NCBI GenBank assembly: GCA_944325735.1
Contig: CALVBI010000001.1
Span: forward strand, 372,001-436,000
Source of the DNA: Candidatus Gastranaerophilales bacterium
GTDB taxonomy: Bacteria > Cyanobacteriota > Vampirovibrionia > Gastranaerophilales > Gastranaerophilaceae
Direction: 5' to 3'
Length of the DNA: 64,000 bases
The notes beneath the pieces are model-generated. The model had not been told where the DNA came from, searched no databases, and was given only the letters and a program-made list of their open reading frames with translations. A program made the translations under genes and the position numbers. This document shows, piece by piece, positions 1 to 9,339 of this stretch. How positions within the stretch are numbered: position 1 is the first letter of the stretch; every line of letters begins with the position of its first letter.

Positions 1-137
1 TTAAAAGACTGATAAGGTTTAATAATATTTTTAATTCTAATGAACATATCTTTACTTACTCTATATGTTTCTGAATTTTTCCCATTAATTGTTAATTTGA
101 TAATGTAAGGTGTTTTGGTAATTTTTTCGTTTGTCAT
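1..137 (-). CDS. Partial small hypothetical protein, cut by left edge
   Basis: A reading frame starts at 137 and runs off the left end after 45 codons, so its C-terminus is not visible. The start begins MTNEKITKTPYIIKL and is preceded on the minus strand by a good Shine-Dalgarno, AAGGAAAT, about 5 bases before the ATG. The peptide is basic and I do not recognise it. It is divergent from the XRE regulator at 264, with a perfect palindrome between the two, so both may be controlled by that regulator. Confidence 0.55.
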   Translation of the reverse strand, partial: MTNEKITKTPYIIKLTINGKNSETYRVSKDMFIRIKNIIKPYQSF

Positions 138-205
138 AATAATTTCCTTTATAGTTGCTATACATTTAACATTTATAATAATACACCAAATATTTAAATT
201 TATAC

Positions 206-232
206 GTTTAACGTATACATACTACGTTAAAC
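206..232. promoter_or_regulatory. Operator-like palindrome between divergent genes
   Basis: GTTTAACGTA (206-215) and its exact reverse complement TACGTTAAAC (223-232) are separated by 7 bases. The palindrome lies between the minus-strand gene starting at 137 and the XRE regulator starting at 264. XRE-family repressors commonly bind such sites to control themselves and a divergent gene; that this regulator binds here is inference. Confidence 0.55.
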
Positions 233-263
233 AGAGTGGTGATTGATAGAAAAATAACATAAT

Positions 264-608
264 ATGTTTAATATGGATGGTAATGATATAAAAAAGATTT
301 TTGGTTCATCTGTTCAAGAAATAAGAAAAGCTAATGGTATAACTCAAGAAAAATTAGCAGAACTTATTGGGAAAGATAAAAATACAATCAACCGTATAGA
401 AACAGGTATCAATTTTGTAACTGGTGAAACTTATGCTGATTTGTGTAATGTATTAAATGTCCATCCAAGTATTTTAATGACACAAAAACCTGTATTTCTT
501 TTGCAGGAACATATAAATTATACAAATGAAATTAATCAATTACTAAAAACTTTTCCTCCAGAAAAATTGAAAGATATATATAATATTTTATTAGCAATGA
601 GTAAATAA
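264..608 (+). CDS. XRE-family helix-turn-helix regulator
   Basis: This 114-residue protein has a Cro/CI-type HTH at about residues 13-67, with the typical pattern IRKANGITQEKLAELIGKD followed by a second helix ending in RIETG. The C-terminal 40 residues are helical and unassigned. In-frame stops just upstream force a start at or after 264. ATG 264 has no clear Shine-Dalgarno, and ATG 273 is an alternative. It probably autoregulates through the palindrome at 206-232. Together with the small divergent gene it resembles the control region of a small mobile or toxin-antitoxin-like locus, but no partner is visible. Confidence 0.8.
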   Translation: MFNMDGNDIKKIFGSSVQEIRKANGITQEKLAELIGKDKNTINRIETGINFVTGETYADLCNVLNVHPSILMTQKPVFLLQEHINYTNEINQLLKTFPPEKLKDIYNILLAMSK

Positions 609-618
609 TTAATTTAGT

Positions 619-1095
619 TTATACTCTTTTTAAAAGCACGACAGCGTTAGCTTCTATTGCAAGTTCTTGGCCTACTGCGTCCATTTTTTCATTGGTTTTT
701 GCTTTGATTGAAAGTCTATCAGGTTCGATTGAAAGAATTTGTGATAAAACTTCTTTCATTTTCGGGATATAAGGCATCATTTTAGGCTGTTGAGCTATAA
801 TGTTGCTGTCTATATTTTCGATTGCATATTTTTTTTCTTTAATAAGTTTATAAACATCTCTTAAAAGTACAGTACTGTCAGCATCTTTGTATAAATCGTC
901 AGTGTCAGGGAACAGTGTTCCAATATCAGATAGAGCAAGTGCACCAAGCATTGCATCAATTATTGCATGGATTAATACATCAGCATCTGAATGTCCGAGA
1001 AGTCCTTTTTCATGGGTAATTTTTACCCCGCCGATTATTAAATCTCTTCCTTCTGTGAGTTTGTGAATATCGTATCCCAGACCTATTCTATACAT
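619..1095 (-). CDS. ispF: 2-C-methyl-D-erythritol 2,4-cyclodiphosphate synthase
   Basis: IspF catalyses the fifth step of the MEP isoprenoid pathway, cyclising CDP-ME 2-phosphate with release of CMP. The 158-residue length is standard. The metal ligands are visible: Asp9 and His11 in GYDIHKL and His43 after GHSDADVL. The DIGTLFPD segment and the C-terminal TNEKMDAVGQ signature are also present. A GAGGT Shine-Dalgarno precedes ATG 1095. It is last in a minus-strand run with the HAD, NUDIX and HEAT genes. No other MEP genes are nearby. Confidence 0.95.
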   Translation of the reverse strand: MYRIGLGYDIHKLTEGRDLIIGGVKITHEKGLLGHSDADVLIHAIIDAMLGALALSDIGTLFPDTDDLYKDADSTVLLRDVYKLIKEKKYAIENIDSNIIAQQPKMMPYIPKMKEVLSQILSIEPDRLSIKAKTNEKMDAVGQELAIEANAVVLLKRV

Positions 1096-1102
1096 TTTTA
1101 CC

Positions 1103-1906
1103 TCATATTACATATTTTTCAATAGCTTTTACAAAACCGTCATTTTCAACGGTGTCAGTTATGTAATCGGCACATTCTTTTAATTCAGGTGTTCCGTTGC
1201 CCATTGCAACTTTAATCCCGCCTGCTTTTAAAAGTTCTATATCATTATTTTGATCGCCGATTGTGAGAATTTCTTCTTTTTTCAATCCCCATTTTTTTGC
1301 TAAAAATTCAACTCCGAGAGATTTTTTTGCTTGAGCACTTCCTATTTCGCAAAAATAAGGAGTTGATTTAACTATGTATAATTGGGGGAATTTCTTTTGC
1401 AATTCTTCTACCCAGCCTGTAACTCTTTCTGCATCATTGTAGTCAATTGCAAGAATTTTATTGACATTTTTTATTTCTAAACTGTCAAATGAGCATACTG
1501 TGTATGATACAAATTTGCCGTCAGTGTATTTTTTAACGCAATCGTTATCTTTTTCTACATACAATTTATCATCAATGTATAAATTTATATGAATATTATT
1601 ATCTCTTGCCCATTTAATAATTTGTTTTGCAATTTCAGAATCCAAGTTTTGTTGATATAAAGTATTGCCCTCGCAATCTTTAATTAGTCCGCCTTGATAT
1701 GAAACAACAGGTGTTTTAAGTCCTAATTCATCTGTTATATGATGAGTAGCACAATGCATTCTGCCTGTTACGAGTACAACTTTAACATCTTTTTTGCAAA
1801 GATTTTTGATACAATTTTTTACACCGTCAGAAAATCCGGTATCCCATTTTACGATAGTGCCGTCAATATCAGTTGCAACCATTTTAATTTTTTTTTCAGC
1901 AGACAT
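1103..1906 (-). CDS. Cof-type HAD-superfamily phosphatase
   Basis: This 267-residue protein has the HAD catalytic motif DIDGT with nucleophile Asp13 and acid/base Asp15. A threonine motif (VVLVTGR) follows, and the C-terminal metal motif is GDQNND near residue 217. The long alpha/beta cap between motifs makes it a Cof/type IIB member. These usually dephosphorylate sugar phosphates or cofactors such as FMN or pyridoxal phosphate; the substrate cannot be read here. AAAGGAT precedes the ATG and sits just downstream of the NUDIX stop, so the two genes are probably cotranscribed. Confidence 0.9.
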   Translation of the reverse strand: MSAEKKIKMVATDIDGTIVKWDTGFSDGVKNCIKNLCKKDVKVVLVTGRMHCATHHITDELGLKTPVVSYQGGLIKDCEGNTLYQQNLDSEIAKQIIKWARDNNIHINLYIDDKLYVEKDNDCVKKYTDGKFVSYTVCSFDSLEIKNVNKILAIDYNDAERVTGWVEELQKKFPQLYIVKSTPYFCEIGSAQAKKSLGVEFLAKKWGLKKEEILTIGDQNNDIELLKAGGIKVAMGNGTPELKECADYITDTVENDGFVKAIEKYVI

Positions 1907-1909
1907 AAT

Positions 1910-2437
1910 TTATCCTTTAATTTGGGCTCTCATTAATGCACAAAGTGTTTTTGCATCATTAATTTCTCCGTTATCAATCATTTTTAAAACGTCATCATAT
2001 TTATATTCAAATGCTTGAATAATTTCGCCTTCATCAGGGTGGCAGTGAGTAAATTCTAAATCTTCAGCTTTGTATAAATATAATTTTTCATCACTATATC
2101 CGGGTGATGTGTATACATAGCCTAAATCAGTCCATTTATTTGCACAATAGCCTGTTTCTTCTTCCAATTCTCTTTTTGCAGCTTCAAACGGATCTTCTCC
2201 GATTTCAAGTTTACCTGCAGGCAATTCATACAAAACTTCTTTCATTGGATATCTGAATTGTTTAACTAAAATAATTTTATCTTCTTTTTTAGCTAAAATT
2301 ACGACACCACCTGAATGTTTGACAACTTCTCTAAAGCTTTCTTGTCCTGTTGAAAGTTCAATTTTGTCTTTATAAAGCTTTACTACTCTTCCGTCAAAAA
2401 TTAATTCTGATTTAATCGTTTTTTCCGTAAATTCCAT
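1910..2437 (-). CDS. NUDIX hydrolase, ADP-ribose pyrophosphatase type
   Basis: This 175-residue protein contains a NUDIX box near residues 75-97 (GKLEIGED, then RELEEETGY), matching Gx5Ex7REUxEExGU. The length and the ELPAGKLE segment fit the ADP-ribose pyrophosphatase (NudF-like) subgroup, which hydrolyses ADP-ribose to AMP and ribose 5-phosphate. On the minus strand, TAATAT lies 6 bases before ATG with no Shine-Dalgarno, so it may be translated from a leaderless transcript. It is 3 bases upstream of the HAD gene. Confidence 0.9.
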   Translation of the reverse strand: MEFTEKTIKSELIFDGRVVKLYKDKIELSTGQESFREVVKHSGGVVILAKKEDKIILVKQFRYPMKEVLYELPAGKLEIGEDPFEAAKRELEEETGYCANKWTDLGYVYTSPGYSDEKLYLYKAEDLEFTHCHPDEGEIIQAFEYKYDDVLKMIDNGEINDAKTLCALMRAQIKG

Positions 2438-2461
2438 AATTAAATATTACCACGAAAATTC

Positions 2462-3625
2462 TTACAAAGCTCTAATAATAGCTTTTATGTTTATGTCAGT
2501 AACCTTTAGTAATGCGATAGTTCTTGCAGTTTCATCGAAATTGCCTAATTGTTTTAAAACTTCTGCAGTTTTTAGAATTAGTGTTTGGTTGTTTGATTTC
2601 AAAAGCTCTCTAATTGCAAGTACATCTGTTGCAAAATCAAGCGCAGTAAAAACTAATGGACTATTTTCATTTAGTTCAGCATTGATATGCTTTTCTAACT
2701 CTTTTTTATTTGCACTTTTTAAAAGTTTTTTAATATCGTTAATTTCATTTTTTGTGTTTTTGTCTTCATCAAATAAATATTCATCATTTTCAGTCAAAAC
2801 TTCAAATTTTTCTTGAGCATTTAAAATTACAATTGCAGTTTTGCTGTCATCATGGTTATTAATTAACTTTTCAAATACTTCAAACAGCTCAAAATCAAAA
2901 ACGCATGAAAGCGGAAGGATTTCTCCGAGTCCGTTAATTATGTAATTGATTGCTAATAGTGTATTTTCATAATATTTATCAAGTAAATCAAATAAATTTT
3001 CGAGATAAGGTATTTCACCTGCAATATTTTCAGGCATTGTAGAATTTTTCATTGTTTCAAAAATTGCAGGAATAGCTTTTTTGTCCCCATATGCCACCAA
3101 AAATTTTACGGCTGACAATTTTTCAAAATCATCACCGTTATTCAATTTTGTAATTGCAATATTATATGTTTCTTTATCTTGCCATTCTCCAAGTGCTGAA
3201 GCACAATTATGGGCAAGATAGTCATTTTCTGAATATGAATTAATTTTCAAATATTTATAAGCAAGAGGATCTTGAATTTGTCCGAAATATTTTGCGGCAT
3301 AAATTTTTTCTTCTATAGTGCCATTTTCAAATTTTTCAAGCATTAAATCCGTTAAATCTTCATCAGCATGTTTTACGAGAGCTGAAATGATTACATCTTC
3401 ATAATACGGAGAATAGTATTTTAAAAACTTGATTAAATTTTTATAATTATTTTCATTAATTTCTTTTGCAATTCTTTGGGCAACATTGTCTTTTACAAAA
3501 TCAAACAAAAAACTATCATTATCAACGAGCTCTTTAAAAAGTTCAGTATCACAATCATTGATAAGGTGTTTTGCAACGGCTTCGTAGCCGAATTTACCCG
3601 TAAGTTTTTTTAATTGTTCAGACAT
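2462..3625 (-). CDS. HEAT-repeat-like protein
   Basis: This 387-residue all-helical protein has no signal peptide or membrane segment. Degenerate HEAT-like repeats of about 30 residues are visible through the first half, for example around KIYAAKYFGQIQDPLAYKYL and KLSAVKFLVAYGDKKAIPAIF. The C-terminal part is more acidic. HEAT scaffolds bind proteins; in cyanobacteria related proteins include phycobilin lyases, but nothing here supports an enzymatic role. It is upstream of the NUDIX-HAD-ispF run on the same strand. Its function is unknown. Confidence 0.7.
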   Translation of the reverse strand: MSEQLKKLTGKFGYEAVAKHLINDCDTELFKELVDNDSFLFDFVKDNVAQRIAKEINENNYKNLIKFLKYYSPYYEDVIISALVKHADEDLTDLMLEKFENGTIEEKIYAAKYFGQIQDPLAYKYLKINSYSENDYLAHNCASALGEWQDKETYNIAITKLNNGDDFEKLSAVKFLVAYGDKKAIPAIFETMKNSTMPENIAGEIPYLENLFDLLDKYYENTLLAINYIINGLGEILPLSCVFDFELFEVFEKLINNHDDSKTAIVILNAQEKFEVLTENDEYLFDEDKNTKNEINDIKKLLKSANKKELEKHINAELNENSPLVFTALDFATDVLAIRELLKSNNQTLILKTAEVLKQLGNFDETARTIALLKVTDINIKAIIRAL

Positions 3626-3659
3626 ATAAATAGGTTTCCGTATAAAATGGGTTTAATAA

Positions 3660-4259
3660 TTAATCCAAATAGAATACAGTAATAACTTTATGACCTTCTT
3701 CAGCGTATTGAACTGCGTTATGCAAAGTTTTACTTGTATGAGACAAGAAACAAATTAATTGGTTACAATCGTCAATAATTTCTCTGTTGCAAACACGAGA
3801 AGCATCAGCTAATGTCATCATTGCTCTGTCAGGATGTTCGATGATATTTGGAACTCCGATAAGTTGATTTTGAACATCAGAAGGTTGCTGACCGATTGTC
3901 TGAGGTAAAATAACTTTTAATTTATCAGGATTAGCTTTCATAGCGCCTCTGATAGCAGCAGCGTTTGTTCCAGAAGAACCGCCTGATGTAATAATTGTAT
4001 TTCCTTGAGTTACAAGAGCTGTAGCAAGTGTCTCAATCATTTGTTGATGAGTAATTGGAAGATTACGGCTTCCGATAATTGCAATTTTCTTTGCAGATTG
4101 TTGAATTGTAGCTAATTCCATTGCTAATTCATCTACCGTATCAGGTGAATCTGACGATACTGTGTCCATGTCATCAATAGGTACAACAATTGAATTTTGT
4201 TTTTCTTTATTTTCGTCTTCAGAACCCATAAAAATATTCATCATGTCAGTTTCCACCAT
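3660..4259 (-). CDS. SLOG-domain protein, DprA/Smf-like
   Basis: Residues about 55-199 form a SLOG/Rossmann fold like that of DprA: KIAIIGSRNLP near residue 57, then the nucleotide-loop segment TSGGSSGTNAAAIRGA. The N-terminal 50 residues are acidic and low complexity. Full DprA has a SAM domain and a winged helix, both absent here. Single-domain proteins of this kind are common in cyanobacteria, where they are annotated as DNA recombination-mediator A proteins. The ATG is preceded by GTAGGAAAA. Its role in DNA uptake or nucleotide-ligand binding is inferred from the family. Confidence 0.7.
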   Translation of the reverse strand: MVETDMMNIFMGSEDENKEKQNSIVVPIDDMDTVSSDSPDTVDELAMELATIQQSAKKIAIIGSRNLPITHQQMIETLATALVTQGNTIITSGGSSGTNAAAIRGAMKANPDKLKVILPQTIGQQPSDVQNQLIGVPNIIEHPDRAMMTLADASRVCNREIIDDCNQLICFLSHTSKTLHNAVQYAEEGHKVITVFYLD

Positions 4260-4341
4260 TTTTCCTACTTTCTAATTGCAATCTATATATTTTTAGTTTA
4301 TGCTGATTATATCACAAAAATTTGATTTTGGGAATAGGGAT

Positions 4342-6921
4342 ATGGAAAATATACTGGATAATCTTAACAAAGAGCAGAGAGAAGCTGTTCAAACAATTCA
4401 AGGCCCATTGCTAGTTTTAGCAGGTGCAGGGAGCGGAAAAACAAAATTACTTACCTCAAGGATTGCTTATTTAATTCAAAACGGTGTAAAACCGAGAAAT
4501 ATTTTAGCGGTTACATTTACCAACAAGGCGGCTAAAGAGATGAAAGAACGTCTTGGAAATATTTTGGGTGAAAATGTTGTTAAATATATGTGGGTAGGCA
4601 CTTTTCACGGTATTTGCGGAAGAATTTTACGAGAAAATATTGAAAATTACAGCTTTCAATCCGGTAAAAAATTAGATAAGAATTTTTCTATTTACGATGA
4701 AAATGACAGTAATGCTGTTATTAAACAAGCTATAAAAAAATTAAATTTAGATGATAAAGTATATCAGCCTAAACTTGTAAAATCAGTAATTTCTAACGCA
4801 AAGAATAAAATGCAGGACGCTTATACATTTGCGACTTTTGCTAGAGATTTTAAATCTCAAAAAATTGCGTCAATTTATGAAGAATATGAAAATGCTTTGA
4901 ATAATAACAATGCAATCGACTTTGATGATATGCTTCTTTTGACAGTAAAACTGCTTGAGCAATGCAAAGAAGTTCGTCAATTGTATTATGACCGCTTCCA
5001 ACATATTCTTGTAGATGAGTTTCAGGATACAAACATGGCTCAATATAAGCTGATTAATATGTTATACACAAATCTTGAGCCTGAAATTCCTGATGAAAGA
5101 TCATTATGTGTAGTAGGTGATGTTGACCAATCCATTTACAGCTGGCGTGGTGCTGATTACACAATTATTTTGAATTTCCAAAAAGATTTTAAAAAGACTA
5201 AATTAATAAAATTAGAGCAAAATTACCGTTCAACAGCAAATATTTTGAACGTTGCAAACGCAATTATTGAAAATAATACAGAGCGTGTGGACAAAGTTCT
5301 TTATTCGCAAAAAGGTGACGGTGAATTAATTGATTATTACGAAGCTCAAGATGAAGCTGATGAAGCAAACTTTATTGCAAGCAGAATTAAACAGGATTCA
5401 GGCGGGGATTATAACCGTTACGCAATTCTTTATCGTACAAATTCTCAATCCCGTGCACTTGAAGAAGCATGTATGGCAGCAGGAATTCCATACAGAATTT
5501 ACGGCGGTTTGAAATTCTATGACCGTAAAGAAATCAAAGATATAATTGCTTATCTTAAATTAATTTACAACCCTGATGATTCGCAAAGTTTCAGACGTAT
5601 AGTAAACGTTCCGAAACGTGCCATAGGTGATACTACTGTAAAAGCTCTTTCTGATTTTGCTGACTCAAAAGATGTAAGTCTGTTTGAAGCGATTAAAGAA
5701 ATTGAAGAATCAGAATTATCACCGAGAGTTCAATCAAAATTAAAGGATTTTGCAGAATTAATACTTAAATTTAAAAATGCAGCGGGCTCATATTCTTTGC
5801 AGGAGTTTGTAACTCTTGTTATAGAAAAATCTGGATATTTGGCAGAATTGCAATCTCAAAATACTCCAGAAAGTGAAGCTGATATTGAAAACTTGCAAGA
5901 ATTAGTAAACGTTGCGGGTGAATTTGTTCCTGAAGAATCTGATAATGCTTTAGGTGAATTTTTACAACAAGTAGCATTGGTGTCAGATCTTGACGGTATG
6001 GACGATATTTCAAACAACGTTACTTTAATGACTTTACACTCTGCTAAAGGTTTGGAATTTCCTATAGTATTTTTAGCAGGCTGTGATGAAGGGGTATTCC
6101 CGCATCAAAGAACATTTAATATTCCATCAGAAATGGAAGAAGAACGTCGTTTGATGTATGTAGGCGTTACTCGTGCAGAAGAAAAATTGTATCTGTCTTC
6201 TGCTAAACGTCGTCAAATGTGGGGTGAATACAAGTATTACAACCCTTCAAGATTTATTGATGAAATTCCCCGTCAACTTCTTAACTCTATCGGTTTTGAA
6301 GGGTCTACAAGCGGAACTTCAACATTCCAAAATGCTGTATCAAAAGCTAAAACAGGTTTTTCATCACGCTCACAATCTTCTAATAATTCATCAGGCGGAC
6401 GTCATAATTCAGATTTTTCATATTCTGCAGCTCAATCTGACAGTTACGGATATGTAAAACCATCTTCAGGATTTGGAAAAGGTTTTGTAGCTCCGACAAG
6501 AGGACTTGCAACAGGAAATTCTCAAAGCGACAGACAAAGACAAAATTCTTCATACTACAACCAACCTCAAAGGACTCCAAGTCGTACTATTTTGGTTAAA
6601 TCAAAAGAAAATAAACAGCGAGATGAAGAAAAAGTAAAAGAATTTTTCAAAGATAATGCTATAAAACGTATGCTCGAAGAAAAAAGACAAAAAGAGCGTA
6701 TGCAACAGGAAGCAGAAGCAGAACGTCAAAAGAAAATGGAAACTACAACTCCTATTGAATATGTGTTTAATGAAGGGGAAAGAGTTTTCCATGACAAGCT
6801 CGGTATAGGACATATCAAAGAAGTTACTCAAATCGGTGACAGCATGATGTATACAATAGACTTTGGCCGTCAAGGTGTAAAGGCTATGGACGCAGCTTAT
6901 GCAAAATTGAAGAAGTTCTAA
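4342..6921 (+). CDS. pcrA: UvrD/PcrA-type superfamily 1 DNA helicase
   Basis: A 3'-5' DNA helicase for repair and replication-fork upkeep. From the chosen start it is 859 residues. Walker A is GAGSGKT (28-34). DEFQDTN (motif II), QNYRST (motif IV), TLHSAKGLEFP (motif V) and VGVTRAEEKLYLS (motif VI) follow in order. A Ser/Asn/Gln-rich linker leads to a C-terminal Tudor-like segment beginning GERVFHDKLGIG, as in PcrA. I chose ATG 4342 (MENILDNLNKEQREAV) because it has a GGGAT Shine-Dalgarno and matches family N-termini; an upstream ATG at 4300 would add 14 unlikely residues. UvrD is an equally valid name. Confidence 0.92.
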   Translation: MENILDNLNKEQREAVQTIQGPLLVLAGAGSGKTKLLTSRIAYLIQNGVKPRNILAVTFTNKAAKEMKERLGNILGENVVKYMWVGTFHGICGRILRENIENYSFQSGKKLDKNFSIYDENDSNAVIKQAIKKLNLDDKVYQPKLVKSVISNAKNKMQDAYTFATFARDFKSQKIASIYEEYENALNNNNAIDFDDMLLLTVKLLEQCKEVRQLYYDRFQHILVDEFQDTNMAQYKLINMLYTNLEPEIPDERSLCVVGDVDQSIYSWRGADYTIILNFQKDFKKTKLIKLEQNYRSTANILNVANAIIENNTERVDKVLYSQKGDGELIDYYEAQDEADEANFIASRIKQDSGGDYNRYAILYRTNSQSRALEEACMAAGIPYRIYGGLKFYDRKEIKDIIAYLKLIYNPDDSQSFRRIVNVPKRAIGDTTVKALSDFADSKDVSLFEAIKEIEESELSPRVQSKLKDFAELILKFKNAAGSYSLQEFVTLVIEKSGYLAELQSQNTPESEADIENLQELVNVAGEFVPEESDNALGEFLQQVALVSDLDGMDDISNNVTLMTLHSAKGLEFPIVFLAGCDEGVFPHQRTFNIPSEMEEERRLMYVGVTRAEEKLYLSSAKRRQMWGEYKYYNPSRFIDEIPRQLLNSIGFEGSTSGTSTFQNAVSKAKTGFSSRSQSSNNSSGGRHNSDFSYSAAQSDSYGYVKPSSGFGKGFVAPTRGLATGNSQSDRQRQNSSYYNQPQRTPSRTILVKSKENKQRDEEKVKEFFKDNAIKRMLEEKRQKERMQQEAEAERQKKMETTTPIEYVFNEGERVFHDKLGIGHIKEVTQIGDSMMYTIDFGRQGVKAMDAAYAKLKKF

Positions 6922-6930
6922 TATATTTAT

Positions 6931-7653
6931 TTAAAAAAAGTAGTTTGGGCTGCCAAGGGTAGGACGTCTTCTAAATTGACGTAATACTGTTGCTGAATAA
7001 GGTAATTCCTCATACATTTTTAATTCTTCTGGGAATGGTGATACTTTCATTCCTGTGTATGTTTCTATAATTTTTTTGTCATATTCTTCAATTCCTGATG
7101 ATTGCGTAATTTCTACATTTTTTATAGTTCCGTCTTTTGTGATAATACATTTCATTACAGGTTCTTGTGGAATGTATGAGTAGATTGTCGGAATTCTATC
7201 AAATAAATAATCGCTGACTTTGTGCATGTATTTTTGATATGCTTGTTTAACTTCTTCAGGAGGCTCAACAGGCATGATGGACATTCTTGCTGTTTGATAT
7301 CTTTGGACTTTGTGTTGAAATCCGCTTGTCATTACGATATTTGCAAGGTTTGATTCTTTCGGGAAAGGTTTGAATGGAGCTGATTTTTGGACAGCTTCAA
7401 TTACAGCTTTATCAAAATTTGTTCCGCTTGCCTGTTTAACTTGAATATCGGTAACGCTTCCGTCAGGGTGTATTGTATAACTTACTGCAGATATTGCATC
7501 TTCAGGCCCTGTGTATTTGAGATTACTTTTTACTATATTTTGAACTTCTTTGCCGTATTCATCAACAAATTTATTTACGTTAAAATCATCTGCAAATGCA
7601 AAATTGTTTATTGTGAATAATAATATTAATATATAAATTATTTTTTTTATCAT
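6931..7653 (-). CDS. Secreted TonB C-terminal-like domain protein
   Basis: From ATG 7653 the protein is 240 residues and begins with a signal peptide (MIKKIIYILILLFTINNFAFA). Two TonB-C-like modules follow, each with the pattern of a beta hairpin containing DGSVTDIQV or DGTIKNVEI, then Ser-Gly, a helix starting with D, and a Pro-rich PFP strand. There is no N-terminal membrane anchor or Pro-rich linker like that of true TonB, so it is probably a periplasmic protein. GGGAG precedes ATG 7653; a longer start at 7701 would overlap the next gene. It pairs with the related gene immediately upstream. Confidence 0.7.
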   Translation of the reverse strand: MIKKIIYILILLFTINNFAFADDFNVNKFVDEYGKEVQNIVKSNLKYTGPEDAISAVSYTIHPDGSVTDIQVKQASGTNFDKAVIEAVQKSAPFKPFPKESNLANIVMTSGFQHKVQRYQTARMSIMPVEPPEEVKQAYQKYMHKVSDYLFDRIPTIYSYIPQEPVMKCIITKDGTIKNVEITQSSGIEEYDKKIIETYTGMKVSPFPEELKMYEELPYSATVLRQFRRRPTLGSPNYFF

Positions 7654-7666
7654 TATTTTCTCCCAA

Positions 7667-9235
7667 TTAACGAGCAAGCATATATAAAATTGAAGATCCA
7701 ATTGACAGACCGTATAAAATCCAATTAGAGAATATTTGGTTTTCCGGATCTTTTAAATCAACATAGAAACCTAATTCTTCTGCATCAATATTTGGCGGAA
7801 ATGGTGGAAATGTCAATCTTTGTAAACATTCTTCTACTTGTTTTTCATTTATTTGATTATTTGCATAGTCATATAGAGTGTAATTTTGTATTTTGCCGTC
7901 TTTCTTTATAGTAAAAAATATTTTTGCTGTACGCATGTAATGCAGACCGATATTTGGGACATTGCCAAGTGTATATGAAGCTACAGTTTTTGCGTATTTG
8001 TTATAATATTGACGAAGATATTTGTTCAAATTATAAAAATCTGCTGTAAATGCAAATTTTTCAGTTGGTGCATTTTCATAAGCAGGATATGAATTATATC
8101 TTACGGCATTTATTGTGTCTTTATCAATTTGTTCTGAACCTGAAGATTCAATGATTGTAATGTCTTCTAATTTCCCGTTTTTGTTCATTAAAATAAGGCA
8201 TTTGACAGGTTTTATTTTAAAACTGTTAATTTCAGGCAATGTCTTTGATAGTGTAGGCATCATTTTTTTATTAAAGTAATGATAAATGTTACGGTTAGAA
8301 TTTTTATTTACATAATATATTGGCAGTTTATCTCCATATATTTTGCCTGGGTATTGGCTGATTTTTATGTTTTTTAATTCTGATAATAAAATTTCAGGGT
8401 ATATCTGATTAAATTCATTATAAATTTTTACTTCATTAATATTTCCATTTTTATTAACATAAAATTCAATTAAATTATTTCCATCTACTATAATTTGTTT
8501 TTCGATTTCTTCTGATATTTGTTTTGAATATTGAGTAAAGTTTTCTATAATATCTTTATGAGTCGGATTTATTCTTATGATTGTTGAAAAATATCCATTT
8601 GTTAGTATTTTATTTGGAGGCATTCCAAAAGATTGTTGTAGAATATAATTACATAATTTGTCATCATAAGCTTTATCTCCTGAAGAGTTTAATAGTCTTA
8701 TGCTATTAATTTTTCCAAGTTTAGTAATTTTAAGTTCAAGTTGTACAGTGGATAAATTAATATAGTTCTCGTGTGGTATATTTTCGTAATTTTTTTCAAG
8801 TTGTTTATTAAGTTCAAGAAGGTATTTAGCTTCTTCTTTTGATTTCGGATAATTTCTGCTGACAATTTCATATTTTAGTTGTCTGTCTTTAATTTCCCAT
8901 TTAACAATATATCTATAATTATTTCTTTCAAAATCCTCATATGATTTTTCAGTAGATTTTAGAGCATTGTCAATAATTTCAGCTAATTCTAAATTGTCAT
9001 ATTTTATAATTTTGTGCGTGTTAATACTAAAATCAGGTTTTAATTCAAAATAAATTTCTAAATTTCCTGATGGTAATTCTTGTTGGTTTTTCAGGTTTTG
9101 TTTTACTAATTGAATATAATTTGAAAACATAGTTTTTTCATTTTTTAATATAATATTTGGATTATTATCATACCCAAATGTAATATTTCCTGTTAAAAGT
9201 GCAAGAATACCAAAAATTATAAACCATTTTTTCAT
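7667..9235 (-). CDS. Secreted multi-TonB-C-like domain protein
   Basis: This 522-residue protein starts with a signal peptide (MKKWFIIFGILALLTG). It then has about four divergent TonB C-terminal-like modules, each recognisable by a Lys-Asn/Asp-Gly turn (KLGKINSIRLL, KNGNINEVKIY, KNGKLEDITII, KDGKIQNYTLY) followed by a Pro-rich end strand. The last 20 residues are hydrophobic and could anchor it. It is 13 bases upstream of a shorter relative on the same strand, probably a tandem duplication. A similar module recurs at 52876-53775. Its partner is unknown. Confidence 0.65.
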   Translation of the reverse strand: MKKWFIIFGILALLTGNITFGYDNNPNIILKNEKTMFSNYIQLVKQNLKNQQELPSGNLEIYFELKPDFSINTHKIIKYDNLELAEIIDNALKSTEKSYEDFERNNYRYIVKWEIKDRQLKYEIVSRNYPKSKEEAKYLLELNKQLEKNYENIPHENYINLSTVQLELKITKLGKINSIRLLNSSGDKAYDDKLCNYILQQSFGMPPNKILTNGYFSTIIRINPTHKDIIENFTQYSKQISEEIEKQIIVDGNNLIEFYVNKNGNINEVKIYNEFNQIYPEILLSELKNIKISQYPGKIYGDKLPIYYVNKNSNRNIYHYFNKKMMPTLSKTLPEINSFKIKPVKCLILMNKNGKLEDITIIESSGSEQIDKDTINAVRYNSYPAYENAPTEKFAFTADFYNLNKYLRQYYNKYAKTVASYTLGNVPNIGLHYMRTAKIFFTIKKDGKIQNYTLYDYANNQINEKQVEECLQRLTFPPFPPNIDAEELGFYVDLKDPENQIFSNWILYGLSIGSSILYMLAR

Positions 9236-9339
9236 ACATCAACCCTCTTTAATTTTTTATGAAATTTTTATTAAAAAAAGACCTTTTAATTTTATTTTCT
9301 AATTCGATTTCAAGTTTGTTCTAAAACTTGATTGATAAG

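Noticed and set aside
181-200. Similarity of ATACACCAAATATTTAAA to a stretch near 56754
   Set aside because: The match is short, AT-rich and has an indel, so chance is likely in a 30% GC sequence.
6601-6873. Minus-strand frame with Phe-rich, membrane-like sequence
   Set aside because: It is the antisense of the Lys/Glu-rich C-terminus of the helicase; the Phe-rich composition is an artefact of AAA/GAA codons.
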